DNA of 64,000 nucleotides from JAKOWB01 sp038363005. GTDB taxonomy: Bacteria; Pseudomonadota; Alphaproteobacteria; Kiloniellales; JACOMY01. This document shows, piece by piece, positions 24,970 through 33,012 of the stretch. The first letter of the stretch is position 1; each line of letters starts with the position of its first letter. Below the pieces are notes generated by a model. That model did no database searches. It worked only from the letters and a program-made list of their open reading frames with translations, and was not told where the DNA came from. The stretch is from NCBI GenBank assembly GCA_038363005.1, contig JBBQBI010000019.1, forward strand, positions 31,730 through 95,729, in the 5' to 3' direction. Made by a program: the position numbers and the translations under genes.

Positions 24970-25542
24970 CTAAAGGGACAAGCCACCCGGCAGGCGGTTG
25001 GTCAGCTCGGGCAGTGAGTCCGACGTGGCGACGTCATGCACCCAGTCGTAGAACAGCGCCTTGATTTCCATCACCGTGATCCCGGCAAAGCGCAGGCGCA
25101 TCAGGCCATCGGCATGCGCTGACCCGGGTGAGCCGGTGGCATCCGCGATTACCGCGACGGCGAAGCCCGCGTCACGCAGGCCAAGCGCGGACTGTGCGAC
25201 GCAGACATCGGTCTCCATCCCGATCAGCACCGCCTGCGGCCGTCCCATCGCGCGCGCGGCGGCCAGAATGTCGGCCTGCCCGGCCATCCCGAACACCCGC
25301 TTGTCATGCACCTTGGTGCCCGGCGGAAGGGCGGCCTGCACCTCGGGGTGCAGGGGGCCGTTGGTGTTCATCGTCTCGCCCATCGCCAGCACCGGCACCT
25401 CGAGCGCCGCTGCGAGGCGGGTGACCCAGGTGATGCGCTCGACAAGGCCCAGCCGGGTGGCCGTGTCGAGCTTTTCCAGGAACGGTACCTGCACGTCGAT
25501 CACCGCAAGGAAGGATTGGGTCCGGTCGAATAGCGTCTGCAT
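24970..25542 (-). CDS. Isochorismatase-fold cysteine hydrolase
   Basis: The 190-residue product has the family triad: Asp in AVIDVQ, Lys in HDKRVFG, and the nucleophilic Cys in METDVCVAQSALGLRDAGF. The family includes nicotinamidases, N-carbamoylsarcosine amidases and other amide hydrolases. The chosen ATG follows an in-frame stretch that overlaps the regulator upstream. It lies 22 bases after the XRE regulator gene, so the pair is probably one operon with the regulator controlling the hydrolase. The substrate is unknown; an amide from quaternary amine breakdown is possible only by context. Confidence 0.8.
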   Translation of the reverse strand: MQTLFDRTQSFLAVIDVQVPFLEKLDTATRLGLVERITWVTRLAAALEVPVLAMGETMNTNGPLHPEVQAALPPGTKVHDKRVFGMAGQADILAAARAMGRPQAVLIGMETDVCVAQSALGLRDAGFAVAVIADATGSPGSAHADGLMRLRFAGITVMEIKALFYDWVHDVATSDSLPELTNRLPGGLSL

Positions 25543-25564
25543 GGATCTGGCTTTCGATTGGGGG

Positions 25565-26011
25565 TCAGGCAGCAGCGGCGGGCAGGACTGAGCAGAACAC
25601 CACCCGCACGCTGCTCCGATAGCGGATTGAAACACGCGAGCCTGCCTGGATGAAGAAACTGTCGCCCGGCCCGAAGGTCAGCGGCGACAGCGGCATCGCC
25701 GGATCCCCGCCAAAGGCCATCGGCTCGCGCGCGTCCGCGCGCACGAGCTGCGCCTGACTGCTGGTGAACAGCGACTCCACGGGAATGACCAACACGTCGC
25801 GCAGCCGGATCAGCGAGGCGACCGATGGAGACGAGCGATCTCGTTCGATCTCGCTCAGAAACCCTGTGGCAATCCCGGCCTGGGCTGCGACCGCATCCAG
25901 CGTCAGGGATAGCGCCTTGCGCCGCGCCCGCAGCAGGCCGCCAACCAGATGCGTACCACCCTGCGCAGACTTTCCATCAAGTTCAGGTGGCGTCGGATTG
26001 GATGGTGGCAT
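25565..26011 (-). CDS. XRE-family regulator with shortened cupin domain
   Basis: This 148-residue protein has an N-terminal helix-turn-helix (about 24-78: LRARRKALSLTLDAVAAQAG, GFLSEIERDRSSPSVASL). The C-terminus keeps only the second cupin motif region (FGPGDSFFIQAGSRVSIRYRS). The first cupin motif with its His/Glu metal ligands is missing, and the protein is about 40 residues shorter than usual XRE-cupin regulators. It may be an internal-deletion derivative that still dimerises. It likely controls the isochorismatase-fold gene just downstream. Confidence 0.75.
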   Translation of the reverse strand: MPPSNPTPPELDGKSAQGGTHLVGGLLRARRKALSLTLDAVAAQAGIATGFLSEIERDRSSPSVASLIRLRDVLVIPVESLFTSSQAQLVRADAREPMAFGGDPAMPLSPLTFGPGDSFFIQAGSRVSIRYRSSVRVVFCSVLPAAAA

Positions 26012-26144
26012 CGGATCGGGCCTGTCTGCGGACTGCGCCCGACGTGGTCCTGGACCCGATCACGCGCGGTTTCAGCAATAGCGATCAAATCATCGATAGG
26101 GAATAGCGTTTGGCCTGTTCAGTCCCGGAATGGCGGCGCCGCGC

Positions 26145-27314
26145 TCAGCGCCACACCGCCAGCGGATTGTTCAGCACCTCATTGCTCAGCACCAGGCAGT
26201 AGCCACCGCCGCCGCGGATCGCCTTGCAGCCGCGCTGCGCTTCGCTCCTCGACAGGCCGATGACCACGGCGTTGTACTTCCGCCCCAACCGGCTGGGCAC
26301 CGCGGCGGTGCCGCCGTCGGCGAAGGCTGCCACCCGGCCTTTGCTCGCCTCCGCCACCGACAGCGCCTTGCCGCGGCTGCCATAAGCGCCGATCACCACG
26401 CCCCAGCCGGGCAGGCGCGCGACCACGCCATAGCCGCACTCATTCTCCTGCAGCACGGCGTCGGGCGGGCCACCACCGGCGGCGATCGCCGGGTCGAGCG
26501 GCTGAAGCAGCCCGTTGGGCTGGCGCTTGGCGCGGGCCAGGGTATCGAAGGCCGCTTCCACCAGTGCGCGGGCTTCGCCGCTGCGCTGGTCCGGCGAGCG
26601 CTCGCCCAGGATCACCGCGACCACGCGGCGGCCGTCGCGCAGCGCAGAGACCACGAGGTTGTAGCCCGACTTGCAGGTGAAGCCGGTCTTCATCCCGTCG
26701 GCGCCGGCGAGCGAGCCCAGGATGCCGTTGATATTGCCCTGCCAGTCGCCGGCGAAGCTGAAGCCGGCCTGGCCGAACAGGCCGTAGTATTGCGGAAAAT
26801 CGAGGATCAGGGCGCGTGCCAGCAGCGCCAGGTCGCGCGCCGTGGTCACCTGGCTGTCGTCCGGCAGGCCACTGGCGTTGGCATAGTGCGTCGAGGTCAT
26901 GCCGAGCTTGGCCGCCATGGCGTTCATCCGCAGGGCGAAGGCCGCCTCGTCGCCGGCCACCGCCTCGGCCAGCAGCACGGCCATGTCGTTGGCCGACCGC
27001 AGGATCAGCGCCTGCAAGGCATCCCAGACCGAGATCTCACGACCCTCGGCCAGGCCCAGGCTGGTGGTCGGCTGGGTCGAGGCGGTTTCGGATACGGTCA
27101 GCAGCTGGTCCGGTGCCAGGCGGGCTGTGGCCAGCTCCTGAAACACCAGGTAGGCAGTCATCAGCTTGGTCAAGGAGGCCGGATGCCAGCGGCGATCGCC
27201 GTCCTGGCTGCCCAGCACCTCGCCGGTCTCGATCACGACGACCAGGTTGGCCGCCTGGGCGACGCCTGGCAGCAACAGCCAGCAGATCAGCAGGGCCCGT
27301 AGTGCGGGCCGCAA
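26145..27314 (-). CDS. D-alanyl-D-alanine carboxypeptidase (S11) with SPOR-like tail
   Basis: A TTG start at 27314 is proposed: it follows GGGGGAGGG and gives a signal peptide (LRALLICWLLLPGVAQA); no ATG fits without running into the upstream gene. The product is 389 residues. The penicillin-binding motifs are SLTK, SAN (ILRSANDMA) and KTG (GMKTGFTC). The family trims the terminal D-Ala of peptidoglycan pentapeptides. The last 80 residues (GVVIGAYGSRGKAL, YNAVVIGLSRSEAQRGCKAI) look like a SPOR domain, which binds denuded glycan at the septum. Confidence 0.85.
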   Translation of the reverse strand: MRPALRALLICWLLLPGVAQAANLVVVIETGEVLGSQDGDRRWHPASLTKLMTAYLVFQELATARLAPDQLLTVSETASTQPTTSLGLAEGREISVWDALQALILRSANDMAVLLAEAVAGDEAAFALRMNAMAAKLGMTSTHYANASGLPDDSQVTTARDLALLARALILDFPQYYGLFGQAGFSFAGDWQGNINGILGSLAGADGMKTGFTCKSGYNLVVSALRDGRRVVAVILGERSPDQRSGEARALVEAAFDTLARAKRQPNGLLQPLDPAIAAGGGPPDAVLQENECGYGVVARLPGWGVVIGAYGSRGKALSVAEASKGRVAAFADGGTAAVPSRLGRKYNAVVIGLSRSEAQRGCKAIRGGGGYCLVLSNEVLNNPLAVWR

Positions 27315-27321
27315 AAACCAA

Positions 27322-27360
27322 GCCCTCCCCCCGACGCCGGGGAGAGGGCGAGGTAGGGTG
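27322..27360. repeat. C-rich/G-rich palindromic repeat, partial copy
   Basis: CCCTCCCC and GGGGAGAGGG form a short stem. The element resembles one half of the repeat at 22218-22306. It lies between the protease and carboxypeptidase genes, and on the minus strand its G-rich arm provides the apparent ribosome binding site of the carboxypeptidase. Confidence 0.65.
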
Positions 27361-27366
27361 GCCCGA

Positions 27367-29070
27367 CTAGGCGTCGCGCCACTCGTCGATCGTGCCGTCC
27401 TGATCCCAGTCGAGGCCGTAGTAGTCGGGTTCGCCATCCTCGTTGTCGTCGAAGATCCAGACATCGAAGGGACCCTGATCGTCAGAGGTCGGCACCAGCT
27501 TGACGTCGATCACGCCGTTGAAGTTGTCGTCGAACAGCGCGTAGTCGGGCGCGCCGTCTTCGTCGTCGTCGACGAGTATCACGTCGTAGTAGCCGTCGCC
27601 GTTGCGATCCGCGCCATAGGCGTCGACCTTGCCGTTGCCGTCGGTATCCAGCGGAAAGAACTCCGGCTCCTCCGCGGCTTCCTGCGGTTCGGTTGGCGGC
27701 TGCGCCGGGACGCCGGGCTGGGCAGTCTGCGGCGGCTGCGGCTGGGCCGGGACTCCGGGCTGGGCAGTCTGCGGCGGTTGCGGCTGGGCCGGGACGCCGG
27801 GCTGCGCGGTCTGCGGTGGTGTCGGCTGCGTGGGCTGGCTGCCCAACCTGGGCGCGTTAGCCGGCGGTGGCTCGTTACCCGCCATGGGCGCCGCTATGAA
27901 ATCGCGGACCTCGTTGACCGAGAGCGCGTAGTTCAGGCCCTGGGACTCGGTGTTGATGAAGGAGTTGACGCCGATCAGCCTGCCCTCGTTGTCCATCAAC
28001 GGGCCACCGGAGTTGCCGGGGTTGATCGGTGTCTGGGTCTGGATTACCTGGCCGTGCTGGGAAACGCCCAGCCCGATGTCCCATTGGTAGTTGTCGCGGA
28101 TCTGGCTGATGTAGCCGCGGGTATAGGTCCAGCTCTCGCCCAGCGGATGGCCGACGGCGTGCACTTCGTCGCCGATATCGATGCCATCCATCGAACCGAT
28201 GGCGATGACGGTGTCGCGTCTCGGCGCCTCCTGCAGCCTCAGCAGGGCCAGGTCCTGGCTCTGGCTGACCTTGATCACGTCGGCCAGCACGATCATGTCG
28301 TCGCTGAGCGGCTGGCCCTGCGGCGGACGGAACACCACGCCGACGGTGTTGTAGCCCTTCACCACGTGCCAGTTGGTCAGGATGTCGCCATCGGCGGTGA
28401 TCATGGAGCCGGACCCTATCCCCTCGTTGGTCAGCACCAGCACGACGCCGTCGGCAACCTTCTTGAAGAGCTGCGAGCCGGTGCTGCTGAAGGTCGGCGG
28501 CTCCGGCGGTACCTTGGCCAGCTGGGCGGCGAAGCCGGTCTGCTTCTTGCCGGTGAAATCGCCCTTCGAGAAGGCGGAGAAGCCGGACAGCGGCGTGGCC
28601 TTGCCGCTGGGCTTGGCGCGGGAGAAAGCGCTGAACGTCGTCTGGTCCAGCGCCGTCACTGTATCGTCCATGATGATGTAGGCGATCTTCGCCTGCTCGA
28701 CGTTGCCGGCCTTGTCGGTGGCAAAGACCTGGAAGGATTCGCGGCCGTCGCCGACGCCCAGCGTGATCCAGTCCTTGGTGCCGGGCACTGCCAGCTTCTT
28801 GCCTTGGGTCAGCTGCACGTCGCTGGCCAGCGATTGCGGCTCGCCGCCGGCGGGCTGCCAGCGTACCGAGACAGTCATGTCCTCGCTGGCGATGACCACC
28901 AGGCGGACCTGGCTGCCGGCGTGCAGCGGGGTATCGGCCGCGATCACCTGCGGGCCAAGCTCGGTCTTCAGCAGCAGCTGCGTCGTGAAGCCGTCGGCCG
29001 CCCGGGCGCCGAAAGGCAGGATCAGCGCTGCGCCGAACAGCAGGGCTGCGATCAGGTTCAGGAAACGCAT
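27367..29070 (-). CDS. Secreted trypsin-like serine protease with proline-rich linker and acidic Asp-rich C-terminal domain
   Basis: The 567-residue product begins with a signal peptide ending near residue 25. Residues 25-135 form a predicted beta-rich domain (ATDKAGNVEQAKIAYIIMDD), followed by FSAF repeats (147-170). The trypsin fold (about 200-395) has H235 (LTNWHVV), D273 (SQDLALLRL) and S354 (NPGNSGGPL). Then come three 14-residue QPGVPAQPQPPQTA repeats and a 95-residue acidic domain (473-567) with EF-hand-like DTDGNGKVD, DRNGDGYYD, DDDEDGAPD and DWDQDGTID, probably calcium-binding. It lacks a PDZ domain. The next gene upstream encodes a protease-less relative. Confidence 0.83.
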   Translation of the reverse strand: MRFLNLIAALLFGAALILPFGARAADGFTTQLLLKTELGPQVIAADTPLHAGSQVRLVVIASEDMTVSVRWQPAGGEPQSLASDVQLTQGKKLAVPGTKDWITLGVGDGRESFQVFATDKAGNVEQAKIAYIIMDDTVTALDQTTFSAFSRAKPSGKATPLSGFSAFSKGDFTGKKQTGFAAQLAKVPPEPPTFSSTGSQLFKKVADGVVLVLTNEGIGSGSMITADGDILTNWHVVKGYNTVGVVFRPPQGQPLSDDMIVLADVIKVSQSQDLALLRLQEAPRRDTVIAIGSMDGIDIGDEVHAVGHPLGESWTYTRGYISQIRDNYQWDIGLGVSQHGQVIQTQTPINPGNSGGPLMDNEGRLIGVNSFINTESQGLNYALSVNEVRDFIAAPMAGNEPPPANAPRLGSQPTQPTPPQTAQPGVPAQPQPPQTAQPGVPAQPQPPQTAQPGVPAQPPTEPQEAAEEPEFFPLDTDGNGKVDAYGADRNGDGYYDVILVDDDEDGAPDYALFDDNFNGVIDVKLVPTSDDQGPFDVWIFDDNEDGEPDYYGLDWDQDGTIDEWRDA

Positions 29071-29279
29071 GGAAGAGTCTCCATCGGTTGTTGCGGGACA
29101 CTCCGGACCGTCGTTTCCCGGTCTCTCTGCCACCAGCGGCAAACGGGCGCGGCCTCGCATCGTGGGGTACTCTAGGCGCGCTATCGTCAACCCAGCAAGG
29201 CAAGGAGGCGCGCCGGCTTTGACGTAGCACCAGGACCGACCTGGAATTGGCGAGCCAGCTGATGGTCGGCGTGGCAGCA

Positions 29280-29346
29280 AGCGTCCAATAGAAGAGGCCC
29301 GCAGGCCCCGGCCGACGCCAGTGGCGTCCAGCCGGTCCCGCGGGCC
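29280..29346 (-). terminator. Stem-loop terminator after the companion gene
   Basis: The outer stem GGCCCGC / GCGGGCC encloses CCGGC / GCCGG and GACGCCA / TGGCGTC. On the minus strand it is followed by the T-rich TCTTCTATT. It would end the transcript of the gene at 29368-30042 before the protease gene. Confidence 0.6.
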
Positions 29347-29367
29347 CCGGTACCCGTTAGCGCGGCA

Positions 29368-30042
29368 TTAGGCCGGGCGGAACTCGTCGATGGTCCCGTC
29401 CTGATCCCAGTCCAGGCCGTAGTAGTCGAACTTGCCGTCCTCGTTGTCGTCGAACATCCAGACATCGACCGGCTTGCCGGTGTTGTCCTTGGTCGGCACC
29501 AGCTTGGCATCGACCACGCCGTTGAAGTTGTCGTCGAAGTAGGCGTAGTCGGGATTACCGTCACCGTCCTCGTCGATCAGGATCATGTCGTACTGGCCAT
29601 CGCCGTTGCGGTCGGCGCCCCAGGCGTCGTTCTTGCCGTCGCCGTTGGTATCAAGCGGGATGAACTGCAGCTGAGCCTCTTCCTGCGTCGGCTGAGCCGG
29701 CTGCGGCACGGCGGGCTGCGCCGGCTGCGGCACGGCGGGCTGCGCCGTCTGCGGCACGGCGGGCTGCGCCGGCTGCGCCGGCTGCGCCGGCTGGCTCGGC
29801 GACAGGGTCAGGTACTGGCTGTTGCGCTTTGCCCCGTGCAACGGCGTGCTGGTAAAGCCGGAGAAGGTCGAAAGCTTGCCGGTGGCGGCCGGCGGTGTGG
29901 CCTTGCCCAGGGCCGAGAAGGTCGTCTGGCCTGCGGTGAAGTCGGTGTCGACACTGAAGTCGGCTGCCTGCGCCCCGGTCATCGGCGCAACGAAGATCGC
30001 CGCACCGAGTAGAAGCGCCGCCGAAAAGGAATTGAAGCGCAT
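29368..30042 (-). CDS. Secreted acidic Asp-rich protein, protease-less paralogue of the neighbouring protease
   Basis: The ATG at 30042 has GGAG 7 bases upstream and gives 224 residues. A signal peptide ends after MTGAQA. Residues 35-75 contain QTTFSALGKATP and LSTFSGF, matching the FSAF region of the protease (QTTFSAFSRAKP). A QPAVPQPA-type proline linker spans about 84-120. The last 97 residues closely match the acidic C-terminus of the protease (DRNGDGQYD, FDDNFNGVVDAKLVPT, MFDDNEDG, YYGLDWDQDGTIDE). The protease domain is absent. I know no described function; calcium binding and association with the protease are inferred. Confidence 0.75.
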   Translation of the reverse strand: MRFNSFSAALLLGAAIFVAPMTGAQAADFSVDTDFTAGQTTFSALGKATPPAATGKLSTFSGFTSTPLHGAKRNSQYLTLSPSQPAQPAQPAQPAVPQTAQPAVPQPAQPAVPQPAQPTQEEAQLQFIPLDTNGDGKNDAWGADRNGDGQYDMILIDEDGDGNPDYAYFDDNFNGVVDAKLVPTKDNTGKPVDVWMFDDNEDGKFDYYGLDWDQDGTIDEFRPA

Positions 30043-30236
30043 GTGTCTGTTCTCCACTGGTTTGGTCTAAGGGGTCTCGAAGGGCCGCTGCTGGCCCCCG
30101 GCCTGCCTCGCCCCTTATGTGCTGGGCAATCTAGTCCCGCCCGACACCCGCCATCAAGGCAAGGCAATCCGGGCCTTTTGACGCTGAAAGCGGCCAATTC
30201 CGCCATAATGTGGGCTTGATCACCCCCGCGGAGGCC

Positions 30237-31250
30237 CTAGTCGGCGGCGCGCGGGCCCCTGGGCGGGCCCATGCGGGTCTTCTGCGGTGTCTGGTTGAAG
30301 CGCTCGCGGTAGCGCTTGGCGAAGTGCGAGGCCGAGACAAAGCCGCAAGCCAACCCGACCTCAGTGACCGAAAGGCTGGAATGGGTCAGCAGGCGGTGGG
30401 CGCGCTGCAGCCGCAGCTCGACATAGTGCGCACGCGGCGTGCAGCCGAGGTACTTCTGGAACAGGCGCTCGAGCTGGCGCACCGACAGCCCGGCCTGCTC
30501 GGCCAGCTCGCCCGAGGCGATGGGCTGCTCCAGGTTGGCCTCCATCACGCCGATGGCCTGCAGCAGCTTGGGGTGGCCGACGCCGACGCGCAGGCGCAGC
30601 GCCATGCGCTGCTCGTCGTCGTCGGTGCGGATGCGCTCGTGCAGGAACTGCTCGGCGACCTGCAGTGCCAGGTCGTGGCCATGGTCCTGCTCGATCAGGT
30701 TCAGCATCATGTCCAGCGAGGCGGTGCCGCCAGCGCAGGTGAAGCGATTGCGGTCGATACAATAGAGCTCGTCGTGAATGTCGAGCTCGGGGTGCATCTC
30801 GCGCAGTCCGGCGATGCATTGCCAGTGAATGGTGCAGGCGTAGCCGTCGAGCAATCCAGCCGCCGCCAGCAGGTGCGTGCCGTCCGACAGCGCACCCAGG
30901 CGCGCGCCTTGGCGGGCCTGACGGCGCAGCCAGTTGAACACCGCCTTGTCCTTGAACAGGTGGGCGTCCAGGCCGCCGCAGATTACCGCCGAATCGAGCG
31001 GCTCGTCCTGGTCGACCGCCGCCTGGGCATGCACCTCGATGGCGTTGGACGAGGGCATCGGCCGTCCGTCATGGGTGTAGACGCGCCAGCGATAGAGCGT
31101 GCGCCCCGACAGCAGGTTGGCGGCGCGCAGCGGCTCGACCGCGGCGGTGAAGGCCAGCATGGCGAACTTCGGCAGCAGGCAGAAACCGAAGACCTTCGGT
31201 TCGCTGGCCGCGGCCTCGCCGCCATTGTCGCGCCTGCTTGCCGGCATCAT
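30237..31250 (-). CDS. GlxA/CdhR-type AraC-family transcriptional regulator
   Basis: This 337-residue regulator has an N-terminal DJ-1/PfpI-like domain (about 18-205, FGFCLLPKFAMLAFTAAVEPL, ICGGLDAH). The C-terminal AraC domain (about 230-325) has two helix-turn-helices (LAEQAGLSVRQLERLFQKYLG and GLACGFVSASHFAKRYRERF). GbdR and CdhR, activators of betaine and carnitine catabolism, have this architecture, so it may control the carnitine operon 5 kb away. The gene starts 9 bases after ribF on the same strand and may be cotranscribed with it. Confidence 0.85.
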   Translation of the reverse strand: MMPASRRDNGGEAAASEPKVFGFCLLPKFAMLAFTAAVEPLRAANLLSGRTLYRWRVYTHDGRPMPSSNAIEVHAQAAVDQDEPLDSAVICGGLDAHLFKDKAVFNWLRRQARQGARLGALSDGTHLLAAAGLLDGYACTIHWQCIAGLREMHPELDIHDELYCIDRNRFTCAGGTASLDMMLNLIEQDHGHDLALQVAEQFLHERIRTDDDEQRMALRLRVGVGHPKLLQAIGVMEANLEQPIASGELAEQAGLSVRQLERLFQKYLGCTPRAHYVELRLQRAHRLLTHSSLSVTEVGLACGFVSASHFAKRYRERFNQTPQKTRMGPPRGPRAAD

Positions 31251-31259
31251 CGCGGGCCC

Positions 31260-32261
31260 TCAGGCCCCTCCCGTATCCGGCCCGACCGCCACGAAGGGAC
31301 TGGCGGGCCAGGCGTTGTCCCATTCCTCCCAGGCCAGGGTCACCTTGGCGCGGCGGGAGTCCTCGTTCATCTGCTGGATCAGTGCCTCCAGCGAATCGAA
31401 CGTCATCTCGCCCCGCAGGTGGTCGACCAACGCGACCCGCAGGTGCTTGCCGTAGAGGTCGCCGTCGAAGTCGAACAGATGCACCTCGAGCAGCGGCTTG
31501 TCGTAATTGAACATCGGGCTGATTCCGATGTTGGCGACGCCGGCCAGCCACTTGCCGCCGCCGCCATAGAGCTGGGCACGCACGGCGTAGACGCCGAAGG
31601 CTGGCTGCAGGATGTCCTCCAGCCCGATGTTGGCGGTGGGATAGCCCAGGGTGCGGCCGCGCTTGGCGCCGTGGCGCACGCGGCCCTCGATCTCGAAATA
31701 GCGGCCGAGCAGCAGCGCGGCGCGGGTCGGGTTGCCGGCCTGCAGCTGGCTGCGCACGTGGCTGGAGGAATAGGGCTCGGTCCCGGCCGACACCACCCGG
31801 CGCATGACGGTAACGCCGAAGCCGTGCTTGCGGCCCTGCTGCGTCAGCAGCGCGGTGTCGCCCTGTCGCTGCCGGCCGAAGCAGAAGTTGTCGCCGACCA
31901 CAATGTGGCGCACTGCCAGCCCCCGGGCGAGGACCGACTCGACGAAGTCCTCGGCACTCAGGCTGGCCAGGGCGCGGTTGAAGGGCAGGGCATAGAGGCA
32001 GTCGACGCCGAGCGACTGGATCAGTCGGGTCTTGACTCGGAAGGGGGTCAGGCGAAAGGGCGGCGCGGCCGGCTGGAAAAAACGTCTGGGATGCGGCTCG
32101 AAGGTCAGCACGCCGCTGGGCGCCTCGAACTCCCGCGCCAGGCGCTGCGCCTTGCCGATCACTGCCTGGTGGCCGCGATGCACGCCGTCGAAATTGCCGA
32201 TGGCGACCACGGCGCCGCGCGCGGTCTCGGGTACGCTGTCAAAGTGACGATAGAGACGCAT
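31260..32261 (-). CDS. ribF: Bifunctional riboflavin kinase/FAD synthetase
   Basis: This 333-residue enzyme makes FMN and then FAD. The FAD synthetase part has the nucleotidyl-transfer motif AIGNFDGVHRGH near residue 22. The riboflavin kinase part has GAKRGRTLGYPTANI, and the closing region HLRGEMTFDSLEALIQQMNEDSRRA is typical. Many flavoenzymes are encoded nearby (halogenase, tmm, flavin reductase, mgsC), but ribF is a housekeeping gene. Confidence 0.94.
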   Translation of the reverse strand: MRLYRHFDSVPETARGAVVAIGNFDGVHRGHQAVIGKAQRLAREFEAPSGVLTFEPHPRRFFQPAAPPFRLTPFRVKTRLIQSLGVDCLYALPFNRALASLSAEDFVESVLARGLAVRHIVVGDNFCFGRQRQGDTALLTQQGRKHGFGVTVMRRVVSAGTEPYSSSHVRSQLQAGNPTRAALLLGRYFEIEGRVRHGAKRGRTLGYPTANIGLEDILQPAFGVYAVRAQLYGGGGKWLAGVANIGISPMFNYDKPLLEVHLFDFDGDLYGKHLRVALVDHLRGEMTFDSLEALIQQMNEDSRRAKVTLAWEEWDNAWPASPFVAVGPDTGGA

Positions 32262-32355
32262 GGGCCCAAGCTATGCCCAGGTGGCGGGCTGGCTGTCCAT
32301 AGGCGCCCGGCGCAGCGCCGCCGTGCGTGGTCGACGATCCAGCCTGCGTGCGGCG

Positions 32356-32865
32356 TCAGTCATCGCTCTGAAAATGGCCGTACTGGCCTTTCAGGAACAG
32401 CAGCGGCTTGGCCTCGGGATCGATCGACATGTGCTCCACCCGGCCGACGAAGATGACGTGGTCGCCACCGTCGTAAGTGTGCTGGATGCAGCATTCGAAG
32501 GAAGCGACGCAGCCGGGAAAGATCGGGCAGTCGAAGTCCCACAGCTCGAACTCCATGCCCTCCCACTTGTTGGACGAGGAGCGCGCGAAGCGGTGCGACA
32601 GCACCAGCTGGTCGCGGCTCAGGACGTTGACCGCGAAGTGCTCGCTCGCCTGGAAGACGCGCAGCGAATAGGTATGCTTGGCCAGGCTGAAGAGGACCAG
32701 CGGCGGGTCGAGCGAGACCGAGGCGAAGGAGTTGGCGGTGATGCCGACGTACTCGCCGCCCTGCAGGCCGCGGGTGGTGATGATGGTCACACCGGTGGCG
32801 AAGGCACCCAGCGCGTTGCGGAAATCACGCGCCTCGCATTCGGCGAGCTTGAGCTTGCGCGTCAT
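32356..32865 (-). CDS. Flavin reductase family protein (FMN-binding split barrel)
   Basis: The ATG at 32865, with GAGGTGG upstream, gives 169 residues. Family features are FRNALGAFATGVTIITT, GITANSFASVSLDPPLVLFSLAKH and the late H-T-Y-D-GGDHVIFVGRV motif. These enzymes supply reduced flavin to two-component monooxygenases. It is divergent from tdm across a 147-base region carrying a presumed shared operator, so it may serve a methylamine-pathway or unknown monooxygenase. No oxygenase partner is adjacent. Confidence 0.86.
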   Translation of the reverse strand: MTRKLKLAECEARDFRNALGAFATGVTIITTRGLQGGEYVGITANSFASVSLDPPLVLFSLAKHTYSLRVFQASEHFAVNVLSRDQLVLSHRFARSSSNKWEGMEFELWDFDCPIFPGCVASFECCIQHTYDGGDHVIFVGRVEHMSIDPEAKPLLFLKGQYGHFQSDD

Positions 32866-32901
32866 GACCACCACCTCGACGGGGTGGCGGCGCGCTCCGC
32901 A

Positions 32902-32940
32902 GACCAATTCCGGACCAGTTCCATACCAGAACCTCTACCA
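32902..32940 (+). promoter_or_regulatory. Phased ACCA array upstream of tdm
   Basis: ACCA occurs at 32903, 32914, 32925 and 32937, spacing 11, 11 and 12 bases, within ACCAATTCCGG, ACCAGTTCCAT and ACCAGAACCTC. Similar arrays lie before tmm, the ABC transporter, the APC permease and the GntR gene. This is probably a tandem operator between the divergent flavin reductase and tdm genes. Confidence 0.55.
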
Positions 32941-33012
32941 CGCATGATCCAGGTGCACTACTGTACCCGCCGCCTTCGGTTCCAACCAGAAGGCCCGCCA
33001 GGAGACTAACCG

